Source: Pseudeuparius sepicola (lineage: Eukaryota > Arthropoda > Insecta > Coleoptera > Anthribidae). From it: a stretch of DNA of 64,000 nucleotides. Made by a program: the position numbers and the translations under genes. Shown here piece by piece: positions 23,111-34,607 of this stretch (position 1 is its first letter; each line of letters starts with the position of its first letter). The DNA lies in NCBI GenBank assembly GCA_963920635.1, contig OY987308.1, positions 2,918,225 through 2,982,224 on the forward strand, read 5' to 3'. The notes below the pieces were generated by a model. That model did not search any database. It was given only the letters and a program-made list of their open reading frames with translations, and was not told the origin of the DNA.

Positions 23111-23935
23111 TTCTCATGCATGTTAAAATAAGCGTTTGGGCGATTTAGTTTTAGTTTTTGAATATAGGGGTATGATTGAGGGCGGCAAATTCTGATCTCT
23201 TGGGGGTGTGTAGAGGAGATTAGTAGGATCTGTTTTCTGAAAAAAGAAAACATGCAAGGTAAAATAATTAAGCGATTGGGCTATTTATTAATGTTTTTGA
23301 ATATAGGGATGAAAGAGGGGTAATATGAGGAAAGCAAATTCTGAGCTCTTAAGGATTTGTAGAGGAGGTTAATAGTATCTATTTTCTGAAAGAAATTTTT
23401 TTATGCAAGTTAAAATAAGCGATTGAACGATTTATTAATGTTTTTGAAATATTAGGGGTAGAAGAGGGGTAAGAATGTAGGCAGCAAATTCTGAGCACTT
23501 GAGGGTGCGTAGAGGAAACTAATAGGATCTATTTTCTCAAACGACATTTTTCATGCATGTTAAAATAAGCGATTTGAAGATTTATTAATGTTTTTGAATC
23601 TAGGGGTAGAAGAGGGGTAAGAATGTGGGCAGGAAATTCTGAGATCTTGAGGGTTGTATAGGAGATTAGTAGGATCTATTTTCTGAAAGAAAATTTTTCG
23701 TGAAAGTTAAAATAATCATTTGGGCGATATTTTGAAATTTGTGAATATAGGGGTGAAAGAAGGGTAAGTTGACGGCAGCAAATTCTGAGCTTTTGGGGGT
23801 TTGTAGAGGAGATTGGAAGGATCTATTTTCTGAAAAAAAAATCATGCAAGTTAAAATAACTAAGTGATTGGGCTATTTATTATTTTTTTTTTGAATATAG
23901 AGGTGAAAGAGGGGTCGTAAAAGGGTTGATGTACT
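23110..23935 (+). repeat. About 147-bp tandem repeat, six units
   Basis: The TTAAAATAAGCGATTG-like motif recurs at about 23126, 23263, 23411, 23563, 23708 and 23853. Each unit also has GAATATAGGGGT, AAATTCTGAGCTCTTG-like and AGGATCTATTTTCTGAAA stretches. Units differ from one another by many substitutions, so this is an old array. A lone fragment recurs at 25465-25535. Confidence 0.85.
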
Positions 23936-25455
23936 CCGAGTTTATGACAAACTGTTTTAATTAGGTTATTTAAACGTTGAAATGGAAACCATATTGTGAA
24001 TTAATTTAACAGTGCAACAGTAGAAATGTTAAAAAACAGTTGTTTAAATAACTAATTCAAACAGGGTGTTTCAATGACATTAGTATAACGTTGATAATAA
24101 AACCAAAATATTACGACTTTAAAAGTGCAGCAATAGCAACGTCGTAAAGGGGTTGATGTACTCCGTGTTGTTCACAATCTGTTTAAATTAAGTTATTTAA
24201 ACGTTGAAATGAAAACCATAATGTGAATAAACTGAACAGTGCAACAGTGGAAACGTTGAAAAACAGCTGTTTAAATAACTATTTCAAACAGGGTGTTTCA
24301 GCAACATTAGTATAACGTTGATAATAAAACCGAAATGTTACAAGTTTAAATGTGCAGCAATAACAACGTTGTAAAAAGGTTTATGTATACCGAGTTGATT
24401 ACAAACTGTTTTAGTTAAGTTATTTAAGCGTTAAAATGAAAACCATAATGTGAATAAATTTAACAGTGCAAGAGCAGAAACGTTGAAAAACAGTTGGGTT
24501 AAATAACTATTTTAACAGGGTGTTTTATTAACATTAGTATAACATTGATAATAAAACCATAATGTTACGAGTTTAAAACTGCAGTAATAGCAACGTCGTA
24601 AAAGGGTTGATGTACTCCGAGTTGATGACAAACTGTTTTGATTAGGTTACTTAAACGTTGAAATAGAAACCATAATGTGAATAAACTCGATGATGCAAAA
24701 GCAGAAACGTTGAAAAACAATAATTGGTTAAATAACTATTTCAAACAGGGTGTCTCAGCAGTATTAATATAACGTTGATAATAAAACCTAAATGTTACGA
24801 GTTTAAAAGAGCAGGAATAACAACGTCGTAAAAGGGTTGATGCATACCGAGTTGATTACAAACTCTTTTGTTAAGTTATTTAAACGCTAAAATGAAAACC
24901 ATAATGTAAATAAATTTAAGACTGCAACAGTAGAAACGTTGAAAAACAGTTGGTTAAATAACTATCTTGACATGGTGTTTTAGTTACATTATTATAACAT
25001 TGATAATAATACCATAATGTTACGAGTTTAAAAGTACAGCAATAGCAACGTCGTAAAAGGATTGATGTACTCAGAGTTGATTACAAACTCTGTTTTAATT
25101 AGGTTATTTATACGTTGAAATGGAAACCATAATGTGAATAAACTCGATGGTGCAAGAGTAGAAACGTTGAAAAACAGTTGGTTAAATAACTATTTCAAAC
25201 AGGGTGTTTCAGTAACATTAGTATAACGTTGATAATAAAACCGAAATGTTACGAGTTTAAAAGTGCAGCAATAACAACGTCGTAAAAGGGTTTATGTATA
25301 CCGAGTTGATTACAAACTGTTTTAATTAAGTTATTTAAACATTGATATGAAAACGGTAATGTGAATAAATTTAACAGTGCAACAGTGAAAACGTTGAAAA
25401 ACAATTGGTTAAATAACCATTTCATATAGGGAGTTTCAGTAACATTAGTATAACG
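23935..25455 (+). repeat. 227-bp satellite, block 1 (about 6-7 units)
   Basis: Units carry GGGTTGATGTACTCCGAGTT, ACAAACTGTTTTAATTA, TTATTTAAACGTTGAAATG, AACAGTGCAACAGTAGAAACG, TTCAAACAGGGTGTTTCAG and AACATTAGTATAACGTTGAT. Units in this block are more diverged than in block 2. Confidence 0.9.
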
Positions 25456-26730
25456 TATAGTAGTATAACTAAGCGGGCTATTTATTAATGTTTTTGAATA
25501 CTTATAGAGGTGAAAGAGGGGTAATATGAATACCTACTATATACGGACGGATCATTTAGATCACTCTGTAGTAAGTATTATTTTTATTACAATGGGGTAG
25601 GTGAACTTGGTGTTGAATTTTTACTGCTTAAACACTCATACCTAAACTGATATAAGGCAAACACTATGATTAAAAATCGAATTGGAACCCTCCGTGCGTG
25701 ACACTGCCCCGCTACTTTCACGCTCATGATTATTTTATGGTAGTAAGTAGGTAGCATAATAATAGAATAATCTAGTCGTAGTATATTATTCTATTGTACG
25801 GCAGACTGGACGACTGGACTCTCAAGTCTCAAGATGCCAAGATGGCGGATGCACAAATACCTACGTACTACAAAATAGGATCGCCCGTTTTACGGATTGT
25901 AGTGACCTACAGACAGGCTACAAAAGTACAGGGTCGATTTGAATCTATTTCATTTGCTGTCAGAAATAACCAGTCTGTTAAAAATGTGAAGGTAAATAAT
26001 AAGTGAAAAATGAGTAGTTTGAATCGGTTGCCATTTTCATGCAAACTACAAACCACTGAATAACCTACCTATAAAAGAGATAAAAACATTGTTTTTACCG
26101 AAGACCATTCGCAAAAGTACTTACCTTCTGAAGTATGCTGGCCGTTCCAAAGCAGTAGGTACAACCTACAAACCTAGTTCAGCTAATGTGTTCACTGCTG
26201 TCAAAAATCCAAGTTTATTATACCTGCTTTTTTATAGGAGCGGCAATTGAATGCTATTTATTGTTAAAACATTACTTTTGTCCCTTATTTTAAAAAGCTC
26301 AGATGTATCAACAACCATGGATTTTTTAAATATATAATAACTGTACAAATACCTACCTACTTACTTTAGCGTTGCCGTTCCGAGCCGGAATCGATTGGGT
26401 GCGCGACGTGGGCGCCCTCCTTTATTCGCCAGGTCAGCGCGTCGCCGCCGCCGCGCCGGCGCGCGCATCTAGTGTCAGATTGGTCAAAATAAAACTGTCA
26501 AAATTCTTATAGTAAAAATAATAAACTAAACATTTACGTTAAAAAACCGTTTCAATCAGAGAAATATTTCAGGCCGCCGAGCAAATGAAATAAACACTTT
26601 TTCTAGGTACTTGATTAGGTACATATACCTATTTTAGCGACTTGTAACAAATTAAATACCTATAAAATATAAGAATTGTAAAATATAAATAATTGTTGCT
26701 TCGGAAACCGGCGTGGAACATGATGCATGA
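25456..26730. other. Unique block inside the satellite element
   Basis: This block separates the two 227-bp arrays. It includes a possible short exon (25842-25991) and a markedly GC-rich stretch at 26380-26475, with GTCGCCGCCGCCGCGCCGG and GCGCGCGCATC motifs. A minus-strand splice-donor-like sequence (AGAAGGTAAGTAC) reads from about 26133 to 26121. The content suggests host-derived or retroposed sequence, but nothing is identified. Confidence 0.45.
25842..25991 (+). CDS. Possible 50-codon first exon, function unknown
   Basis: An ATG in the context AAGATGGCGG opens a frame of exactly 50 codons (begins MADAQIPTYYKIG, ends NNQSVKNVK) that meets a good 5' splice site, AAG|GTAAAT, in phase 0. The AAGATGGCGG context is both a good translation start and a YY1-type site, common at real starts. 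The frame is open further upstream, which is neutral. No domain is recognised and no convincing second exon was found. The lone 5' splice site and start could be chance. Confidence 0.25.
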
Positions 26731-27660
26731 TGAAGTAGGTACATATTATCAAAGATCATGTGTTTTAAAACAATAATTGCCCTGAAAAACATAGGCATAC
26801 CTTTATCGTGAGCCCAAAGAGTTAGTATGGTCACGTGAACGTGTATTTGAAAAACAATTTCCGTACTGGCTTCCAATGATAAGTACTTTATATGCAAGTT
26901 CTTGTTATAAAACTGCTGAAGAAAAAATGGAATACCGTTTACGAATGCACAAGTATCTGCAGTTTCTATTGACTATTTCCCTCGTCTTAATTTCCACCAA
27001 TCACAAACGCGCAACTTTGAATTACAAATGGTTTCTAGATGGAAAAACTGTGACAGCACCTGTCAGCAGTTTTTTTCGAGTATACCCGGGGCAAAACTTG
27101 ACAGCTGTTGTACAATAATAGGTAGTATGTTTTGTAAGCTATGTGTATGCAGAATAATCTGTTACTCATGAAATAGTCTTGTCAAATACCATTCGGGAAT
27201 CTAATTTTTCCTGTGAAAAAATCCAAAAAATCACAATGCTAAGTAATATTTTTTAACAAAATGCCATCGTGCAGGTGCAAAAATCCTCGTCTTTGACTCG
27301 GATTTTTGTTGCCACCAGCACTCATGCTTCTTGTTAAAATATTACTTAGCAACGTGTTTTTTCGATTTTTTTCGGAAAAATTAGATGTCCTTATGATATT
27401 ACTTACGAATAAATAGAATAAATTATTTAATAACATTCAATGTAAACTGCACTTGGGCATGCGCGAACGGAATGCCAGCTCTTCATCAGCACCTTTACAA
27501 CAAGAACTTACATACTTATCATTGGTAAATACAAGTTTACGTAACAATAATAACACTTTGAGCCCACGTTAACGGTACTTATGCCTATGATTTTCTGAGG
27601 ATTTTCTATTTCAAACCAATCACATCCAAAAATCTGTAAATATCTCCTGATCTATAGAGA
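26730..27660. repeat. Decayed copy of the 14262-15118 palindrome
   Basis: The left arm (about 26730-26965) and right arm (27428-27655) match the arms of the intact palindrome at 14262-15118, with many substitutions. The loop is filled by a roughly 460-bp insertion that itself contains an inverted repeat (GCTAAGTAATATTTTTTAAC against its complement near 27340). Confidence 0.7.
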
Positions 27661-30606
27661 ATAAATTTAACAGTGCAGCAGTAGAAACATTGATAAACAA
27701 TTGGTTAATTAACTATTTCAAACAGGGTGTTTCAGTAACATTAGTATAACATTAATAACAAAACAATAATGTTACGAGTTTAAAAGTGCAGCAAGAGCAA
27801 CGGCGTAAAAGGGTTGATGTACTCCGAGTTGATGACAAACTGTTTTAATTAGGTTATTTAAACGTTGAAATAAAAACCACAATGTGAATAAACTGAACAG
27901 TGCAACAATAGAAACGTTCAAAAACAGTTAGTTAAATAACTAATTCAAACAGGGTGTTTCAATAACATTAGTATAACGTTGATAATAAAACCAAAATGTG
28001 ACGAGTTTAAAAGTGCAGCAATAGCAACGTCGCAAAAGGGTTGATATATATACCGAGTTAATTACAAACGGTTTTAATTAAGTTATTTAAACGTTGAAAT
28101 GAAAACCATATTATGAATTAATTTAACACTGCAACAGTAGAAATGTTGAAAAACAGTGGGTTAAATAATTATTTCAAACAGGCTGTGTCAGTAACATTAG
28201 TATAACGTTGATAATAAAACCATAATATTACGAGTTTAAAAATGCAGCAATATCAACGTCGTAAAAGGGTTGAGGTACTTCGTGTTGAATACAAGCTGTT
28301 TTAATTAGGTTATTTAAACGTTGAAATGAAAGCCATAACGTGAATATACTGAACAGTGCAACAGTAGAAACGTTGAAAAAAGTTGGTTAAATAACTATTT
28401 CAAACAGGGTGTTTCAGTAACATTAGTATAACGTTGATAATAAAACCATAATGTTACGAGTCTAAAAGTGCAGCAATAGCAACGTCGTAAAGGGGTTGAT
28501 GTACTCTGTGTTGTTCACAATCTGTTTCAATTAAGTTATTTAAACGTTGAAATGAAAACTATAATGTGAACAAACTGAACAGTGCAACCATGGAAACGTT
28601 GAAAATCAGTTGGTTAAATAACTATTTCAAACAGGGTCTTTCAGTTACATTAGTATAACGTTGATAACAAAACCAAAATGTGACGTGGTTAAAAGTGCAG
28701 CAATATCAACTTCGTAAAAGGGTTTATGTATAAAGAGTTGATTACAAACTGTTTTAATTAAGTTATTTAAACGTTGAAATGAAAACCATATTGTGAATTA
28801 ATTTAACAGTGCAACAGTAGAAACGTTAAAAAACAGTTGTTTAAATAACTAATTCAAACAGGGTGTTTCAATAACATTAGTATAACGTTGATAATAAAAC
28901 CAAAATGTGACGAGTTTAAAAGTGCAGCAATAGCAACGTCGTAAAGGGGTTGATGTACTCCGTGTTGTTCACAATCTGTTTAAATTAAGTTATTTAAACG
29001 TTGAAATGAAAACCATAATGTGAATAAACTGAACAGTGCAACAGTGGAAACGTTGAAAACAGTTGTTTAAATAACTATTTCAAACAGGGTGTTTCAGTAA
29101 CATTAGTATAACGTTGATAACAAAACCAAAATGTGACGAGGTTAAAAGTGCAGGAATATCAACGTCGTAAAAGGGTTGGTGTACTCCGAGTTGATGACAA
29201 ACTGTTTTAATTAAGTTATTTAAACGTTGAAATGAAAACCATATTGTGAATTAATTTAACAGTGCAACAGTAGAAACGTTGAAAGACAGTTGGTTATATA
29301 ACTATTTCAAACAGGGTGTTTCAGTAACATTAGTATAACGTTAATAACAAAACCAAAATGTGACGAGGTTAAAAGTGCAGCAATGTCAACGTCGTAAAAG
29401 GGTTGATGTATACAGAGTTGATTACAAACTGTTTTAATTAAGTTATTTAAACGTTGAAATGAAAACCATATTGTGAATTAATTTAACAGTGCAACAGTAG
29501 AAACGTTGAAAGACAGTTGGTTATATAACTATTTCAAACAGGGTGTTTCAGTAACATTAGTATAACGTTAATAACAAAACCAAAATGTGACGAGGTTAAA
29601 AGTGCAGCAATATCAACGTCGTAAAAGGCTTGACGTATACAGAGTTGATTACAAACTGTTTTAATTAAGTTATTTAAACGTTGAAATGAAAACCATATTG
29701 TGAATTAATTTAACAGTGCAACAGTAGAAACGTTGAAAGACAGTTGGTTATATAACTATTTCAAACAGGGTGTTTCAGTAACATTAGTATAACGTTAATA
29801 ACAAAACCAAAATGTGACGAGGTTAAAAGTGCAGCAATATCAACGTCGTAAAAGGGTTGATGTATACAGAGTTGATTACAAACTGTTTTAATTAAGTTAT
29901 TTAAACGTTGAAATGAAAACCATATTGTGAATTAATTTAACAGTGCAACAGTAGAAACGTTAAAAATCAGTTGGTTAAATAACTAATTCAAACAGGGTGT
30001 TTCAATAGCATTAATATAACGTTGATAATAAAACCAAAATGTGACGAGTTTAAAAGTGCAGCAATAGCAACGTCGCAAAAGGGTTGATATATACTGAGTT
30101 GATTACAAACGGTTTTAATTAAGTTATTTAAACGTTGAAATAAAAACCATATTATGAATTAATTTAACAGTGCAACAGTAGAAATGTTGAGAAACAGTGG
30201 GTTAAATAATTATTTCAATCAGGGTGTGTCAGTAACATTAGCATAACGTTGATAATAAAACCATAATGTTACGAGTTTAAAAATGCAGCAATATCAACGT
30301 CGTAAAAGGGTTGATGTACTTCGTGTTGAATACAAGTTGTTTTAGTTAGGTTATTTAAACGTTGAAATGTAAACCATAACGTGAATATACTGAACAGTGC
30401 AACAGTAGAAACGTTGAAAAACAGTTGTTTAAATAACTATTTCAAACAGGGTGTTTCAGTAACATTAGTATAACGTTGATAATAAAACCATAATGTTACG
30501 AGTTTAAAAGTGCAGCAATAGCAACGTCGTAAAAGGGTTAATGTTCTCCGTGTTGATTACAAACTGTTTTAATTAAGTTATTTAAACGTTGAAATGAAAA
30601 CCATAA
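27655..30606 (+). repeat. 227-bp satellite, block 2 (about 13 units)
   Basis: The AACGTCGTAAAAG motif recurs at 29161, 29388, 29615 and 29842, a strict 227-bp spacing. Three consecutive units between 29205 and 29884 are almost identical, showing recent local amplification. Units elsewhere in the block fall into subtypes, for example those with TTATGAATTAATTTAACA and those with TGTGAATAAACTGAACAG. Confidence 0.93.
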
Positions 30607-30834
30607 AGTCCTAAGTTTAAAAATATATAAAGAGGTACGGTCTATCAACTTTCTATGTGGAAGAATTTGATATGACGTTATTTTAATACAGTTTTAGCAA
30701 GGTATTTTTGAGGTTGATTTTGCAACCGTTGTTAATGTACCGCAAATGTGAACGTTTCAAAAACAACGTGTAACGTTATTTCTACGGCCATAACGTTAAA
30801 TCAACCTAAATTCAACTGACCTGTGTTTACTGGG

Positions 30835-31450
30835 TTGCTTTGTTGTTGCATTGCTGCTTTCTCGAAAACGAAGCAAGATACGAACAAAATTTAAGAGTCA
30901 AAAAAGTTGTATTCTTGGTTGCTTAATGCGAAAAATATATGAAAGTTTTAAAAAAGTCAGTGGCGCACATTTTCTTTTTCTCAAAAATATTGGTTAAGGG
31001 ACGCCACTGGACTTGATAATAATTGTAATCGACTTTTATATTTTTTCACATTAAGAAACTAAGAATACAACTTTATTGTCTCTTGAATTTTTTTCCTGCC
31101 TTCGTTAGTTTTCGAGAAAAAAATAAAAACCACTTTATTGCATGTCATTGCTTTGTTGTTGCATTGCTGCTTTCTCGAAAACGAAGCAAGATACGAACAT
31201 GATTCAAGAGGCCAAAAAGTTGCATTCTTAGTTGCTTAATGTGAAAAAAATATAAAAGTAGATACAATTACATATTATCAAGTCTAGTGGCGTCCCTTAA
31301 CCAAAATTTTTGAGAAAAAGAAAACGTGCGCCACTGGCTTTTTTAAAACTTTATTTTTTTCGCATTAAGCAACTAAAAATACAACTTTTTGGTCTTTTGA
31401 ATCATGTTCGTATCTTGCTTCGTTTTCGAGAAAGCAGCAATGAAACAAAA
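30835..31450. repeat. Inverted copies of the outer-element arm; contains the empty site
   Basis: Two copies of a stretch running TTGCTTTGTTGTTGCATTGC then CTCGAAAACGAAGCAAGATA (30835 and 31147) lie in the same orientation, and a complementary copy ends at about 31455. The second copy is preceded by uninterrupted GCATGTCATT and so shows the site before insertion of the 14.85-kb element. Confidence 0.8.
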
Positions 31451-31894
31451 AAGCAATGACGTGCAATAAAGTGGTTTTTATTTTTTCTCTGGAAAACGAA
31501 GCCAGATACGAAAAAAATTCAAGAGACCAAAAAGTTGTATTCTTAGTTCCTTAATGCGAAAAACATATAAAAGTTTTAAAAAAGTCAGTGTCTAACTTTT
31601 TTTTTTCAAAAATATTGGTCACGGTGCCCCCCGGGACGCCACTGGACTTAATAATTTGAATCTACTTAGGGCTAAATTAACCCCTCTCTACCGTAAATAA
31701 AACTGCCAGATTTCAGCAAAATCGACTAAACGATTATTAAGATGTTGAAAAAAATATTTTTTAAAAAAAGTTTGACACCCTGTATCTTGAAAACGAAGCG
31801 ATAACGGACCTATGTTTATATAAACTTTTCATCTTAAAATCACTCAAAGAATCATCCCTTGAAGTTTGGCTACGTACTTAAATAACACCCTGTA

Positions 31895-32190
31895 TAAAGA
31901 ACTGCAAGCTTTTTTGACGTATTTAGATTTAATCAAAAAGCGTTGACTGACTGCTCACGGTTGTCAAGTTTGACAGTTCTATGCCTTACCCACAACCTTC
32001 TCAAGCTAGTCTGCACTTTGGCTTCGTTTATCTTTTCTAAGAAATGTTCAACCCTCTTTTTAATTATAATTAGATACATTTGTGAACTTTATTTAAATAA
32101 TTGGGTACCTAAGTAAGTAGGTACGTTTGTTTAACAGACAATAAAAGCAGTAACAAGTAACAAAATAAACACAGAAATATAAGTAGGTAT
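31895..32190. other. No gene recognised
   Basis: Short AT-rich spacer between the long-inverted-repeat element and the first hAT element. No repeat partner seen. Confidence 0.4.
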
Positions 32191-32485
32191 CACGGGCGTA
32201 GCCAGGATTTAGTTTTGGGGGGGGGGGGGTTAGTTTGAGAAGTAAATAAAACAACAAAAATATACTTACATGAAATTTAATATCTATATATTCATCCGAA
32301 AAACTACGACATATTTATAAAGTTCTTAACTTTAAATGAAATGGATAAATTAATTTCGTTCCTCTGCGCTAAATCTAAAACCATTAAAGAAGAAATCTTC
32401 GGCTTTTTCTTTTAAATATATCCACTACTTCATCTGCATGAATTTCTGTTCCATAGTGAATGTTCATTAACCATTAAGTCTGTTT

Positions 32486-32882
32486 TCACTTGTAGTGTTT
32501 CGTAAATAGTTTTAGTCTCCTTAGGCTCGAGAAAGACCTTTCTAGGGTAGCAGTGGATACAGGAATGGTAGGCAAGATTTGTAGTAATGTGTAAATATTA
32601 GGATAAAGGTTTTTATCGCACATATCTAGGCATTCCAAACTAGATTTCGGGGTAGGCAGTCTTCTTATCAGCATGCAAGGTAGCTGAAGCTTTGATAGCT
32701 AAATCCAAATTTGTTTCTTTATTAGAAACCCCTTGACCTTGACTACACCACTTTTTCCAGTAGTCCATACCTTTAGGTTTATCACCCTTCCTTTTTTTCC
32801 CCTCCATTTTTCGACAGTAATAATGATTCACGTATCTATCCTTAACAAGGTCATCGAATAACAGTGCACTAAAATTACTCAC
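32486..32882 (-). pseudogene. hAT transposase remnant, frameshifted
   Basis: From the minus strand: a first frame (32882-32640) with KMEGKKRKGDKPKGMDYWKK, then an overlapping second frame (32674-32486) with SSLECLDMCDKNLYPNIYTL and the conserved hAT dimerisation motif STATLERSFSSLRRLK. A two-base deletion relative to copy 2 breaks the frame just after LRRLK. The RNase-H-like catalytic region is absent. The first frame's upstream part opens without ATG; the first real ATG is that of MEGKK. Confidence 0.75.
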
Positions 32883-32963
32883 TTACACGGTACACTTAAT
32901 TCTCTTCACTATTCGTTCACCACTTTTCACTTTTATTCGCTTCGAGTTCGCATGGAACAATAC

Positions 32964-33003
32964 TGCCGTAAGCGCGGTCACGCGCCGCGGCGCCGCTTAT
33001 ATA
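32964..33003 (-). promoter_or_regulatory. Likely Pol II core promoter of the hAT element
   Basis: On the minus strand a TATATAAG box (33003-32996) is followed 37-39 bp downstream by GCAGTATT, close to the arthropod initiator. The segment between them is GC-rich. A GTAAGTGAG donor-like sequence lies downstream at about 32886-32878. The same layout is kept in copy 2 (near 45785-45815). The spacing is a few bases longer than ideal. Confidence 0.45.
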
Positions 33004-33321
33004 GCAGCCCAGTAGCCGTCCAGAAACTTCCACGAACTTCCACAAAGTTCCGCTCATTTCGACCGAGGGGCGTGGCGAATAATCGAGAAACAACGCAAAG
33101 TGTCCCTACAATACAAAATAGTTCGGCTGCAACTGCGTCTGCCTCTCGTCAAAAGATGGCGCTAGGCGCTACTATTACTACATATATTCAAACGTAATAA
33201 TAATTTAACTCTTCGCTCCTCTTATTTTTTCGGTATAATATTAGGTAATATTTTGCTTACTTCGGGGGGGGGGGGGGGGGGGTTTTGAACCCCCGAAACC
33301 CCCCCCTTGGCTACGCCCGTG

Positions 33322-33920
33322 AGCCAGGTATATAACAAAGTTCTAGCTTCCCTCGACGGTTCTAGGCATCTTGAGACTTGAAATTGTAAAGGAACGATTC
33401 TTCACTTCGAACTTTTAGAGAAATGTTTCATTTTTTCACAAACAAAACAAATTTATAAAAAAGCTGTCGCCAGCACTTCGGGCTGTCTGTTTCCACCCAG
33501 AGGCACACTGCCTCGTCGTAGCAACCTGGCGACGATAGCACTGCCCGCACTACACAAATTAATTCTGGTAAATTTCTCGTAAAATCAACTGACAGGGAGT
33601 GACAGGCCACGCCGCGCAGACCCGCAGGCCATGTTGCCGGCGTTCTCAGCTTTAGGGCTTCCCCAGAGTCGGCTGTGCCTCACCATATGATTTCCGGAGA
33701 CGAAATACAATGGAAAACACATCAGCGCCATCTATATTCCAGAATATGAAGCTATAGCCGTGAGAAGTCTTATACATACGCCAGTGAGCGCAAAAAGTGT
33801 ACGGCTGTCTAGGCGCCTATTACGCATATGTCAAAGTTGTGCTACTCGTGGACAGATGGCACTGCTCAACGCCAGAAAGTAGACGTTGCCTGCTTTCATC
33901 CTAAAAATTATTATATCAAG
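33322..33920. other. Unique, moderately GC-rich stretch
   Basis: No repeat partner in the window. It contains GCGCCATCTATATTCC (about 33728) and CGCGCAGACCCGCAGG. The frame at 33428-33610 (minus) has no motif. It could be the edge of a host gene or an unrecognised element. Confidence 0.3.
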
Positions 33921-34121
33921 TACAGGGTGTCCCATTTTGGGTGTTTTTCTCAAAAATCTCGGTTATTATTAAAGCTAGAGGGTTGCGGTTTTCACGTCAC
34001 TGTACTACTTTTTTGAGAGGAATTTGGTGGACCAATCAGATTTTAGATAAGTTTTATAGTTTCCGTGCATTGGCGCAGAACTGAAATTTTCGATTTTTTG
34101 GAAACCTCCCTCATAATAACC

Positions 34122-34450
34122 AATTTTATAATCTCAAATAATATTAGCACTTATGGTAAGTACTAAAGTGTACTACCCGTAATTAAACACTTCACTTGTG
34201 CTAGAACAATTTCTGATTAAACACAAGTAAAATAATAGTCTACTATAAGTGACTATTTTTATAATTTCAAATAATGTTACCACTTGTAGTAAGTACTAGT
34301 TTACTACCAGTAATTAAACAGTTCCCTTGTGCTAAAACAATTTCTGATTAAACACAAGTAAAATAATGGACAAGTGACTAATTTTATAATCTCAAATAAT
34401 GTTAACACTTGTGGTAAGTACTAGAGTAAGCACTTGTGGTAAGTAAAGTT
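34122..34450 (+). repeat. About 130-bp tandem repeat, 2-3 units
   Basis: TTTTATAATCTCAAATAAT-like starts at about 34122, 34257 and 34382. Units share CACTTGTGGTAAGTACTA, TAATTAAACA and CTGATTAAACACAAGTAAAA stretches. Confidence 0.8.
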
Positions 34451-34607
34451 CCATACTTACAGCAAGTTCATATTTCCAAGTAACAACTTTTAGTACTAAC
34501 AAGTGCACAGTGCACCTGTCCCTTATTTAGATGCACTTTTGAATTGCTGTATTTAAATTTTTAATTGCCATTATTAAAGTTTTTTCTCGGTGTGGCTACA
34601 ACTTATA

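Larger units (their letters stand above)
15985..30834. mobile_element. 14.85-kb satellite-bearing element with TT duplication
   Basis: The ends are CCCAGTAAAC and GTTTACTGGG, with further similarity just inside (ATAACGTTA). TT lies directly outside each end. The empty site is visible at about 31137-31165, where GCATGTCATTGCTTTGTTG is uninterrupted; at this locus the same sequence is split after CATT and resumes at TTGC. The interior consists mainly of 144-bp, about 147-bp and 227-bp tandem repeats rich in AACGTT, plus a pogo element and a 2.2-kb unique block. No transposase of its own is visible, so the superfamily is unknown. Confidence 0.8.
15543..31894. mobile_element. 16.35-kb long-inverted-repeat element
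   Basis: The left end reads TACAGGGTGTTATTTAAGTA and the right end is its complement. TA flanks both ends (15541-15542 and 31895-31896). Matching arms run from 15543 to about 15984 and from about 31450 to 31894, sharing the TACCGTAAATA, CTAAGTAGATTC and GGGACGCCACTGGA regions. Between the right arm and the inner element, 30835-31450 holds further inverted copies of the arm sequence. Most of the length comes from the inner element 15985-30834, which inserted into the arm material. Confidence 0.8.
32191..33321. mobile_element. Non-autonomous hAT element, copy 1
   Basis: The ends are CACGGGCGTAGCC and GGCTACGCCCGTG with adjacent poly-G and poly-C runs. It is very similar along its whole length to the element at 44993-46129. 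It contains the two ends of a ZMYM1-like hAT transposase on the minus strand, fused by an internal deletion, and a GC-rich promoter region. No matching 8-bp duplication is visible immediately outside the ends; AGGTAT occurs on both sides but is offset by four bases on the right. Confidence 0.85.

Noticed and set aside
26963..27118. A second exon joining the 25842-25991 candidate in phase 0
   Set aside because: The supposed splice acceptor lies in the arm of a decayed palindromic element, and the following sequence fills that element's loop with its own inverted repeat. The match in phase is probably chance.
32641..32674. Functional overlap of two hAT frames by programmed frameshifting
   Set aside because: The overlap coincides with a large deletion that removes the catalytic domain, so the change of frame is explained by the deletion junction.
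33010..33055. Heat-shock elements in the hAT promoter (repeated GAACTTCC)
   Set aside because: The GAA and TTC blocks are spaced one or three bases apart in places, not the regular two that a heat-shock element needs.
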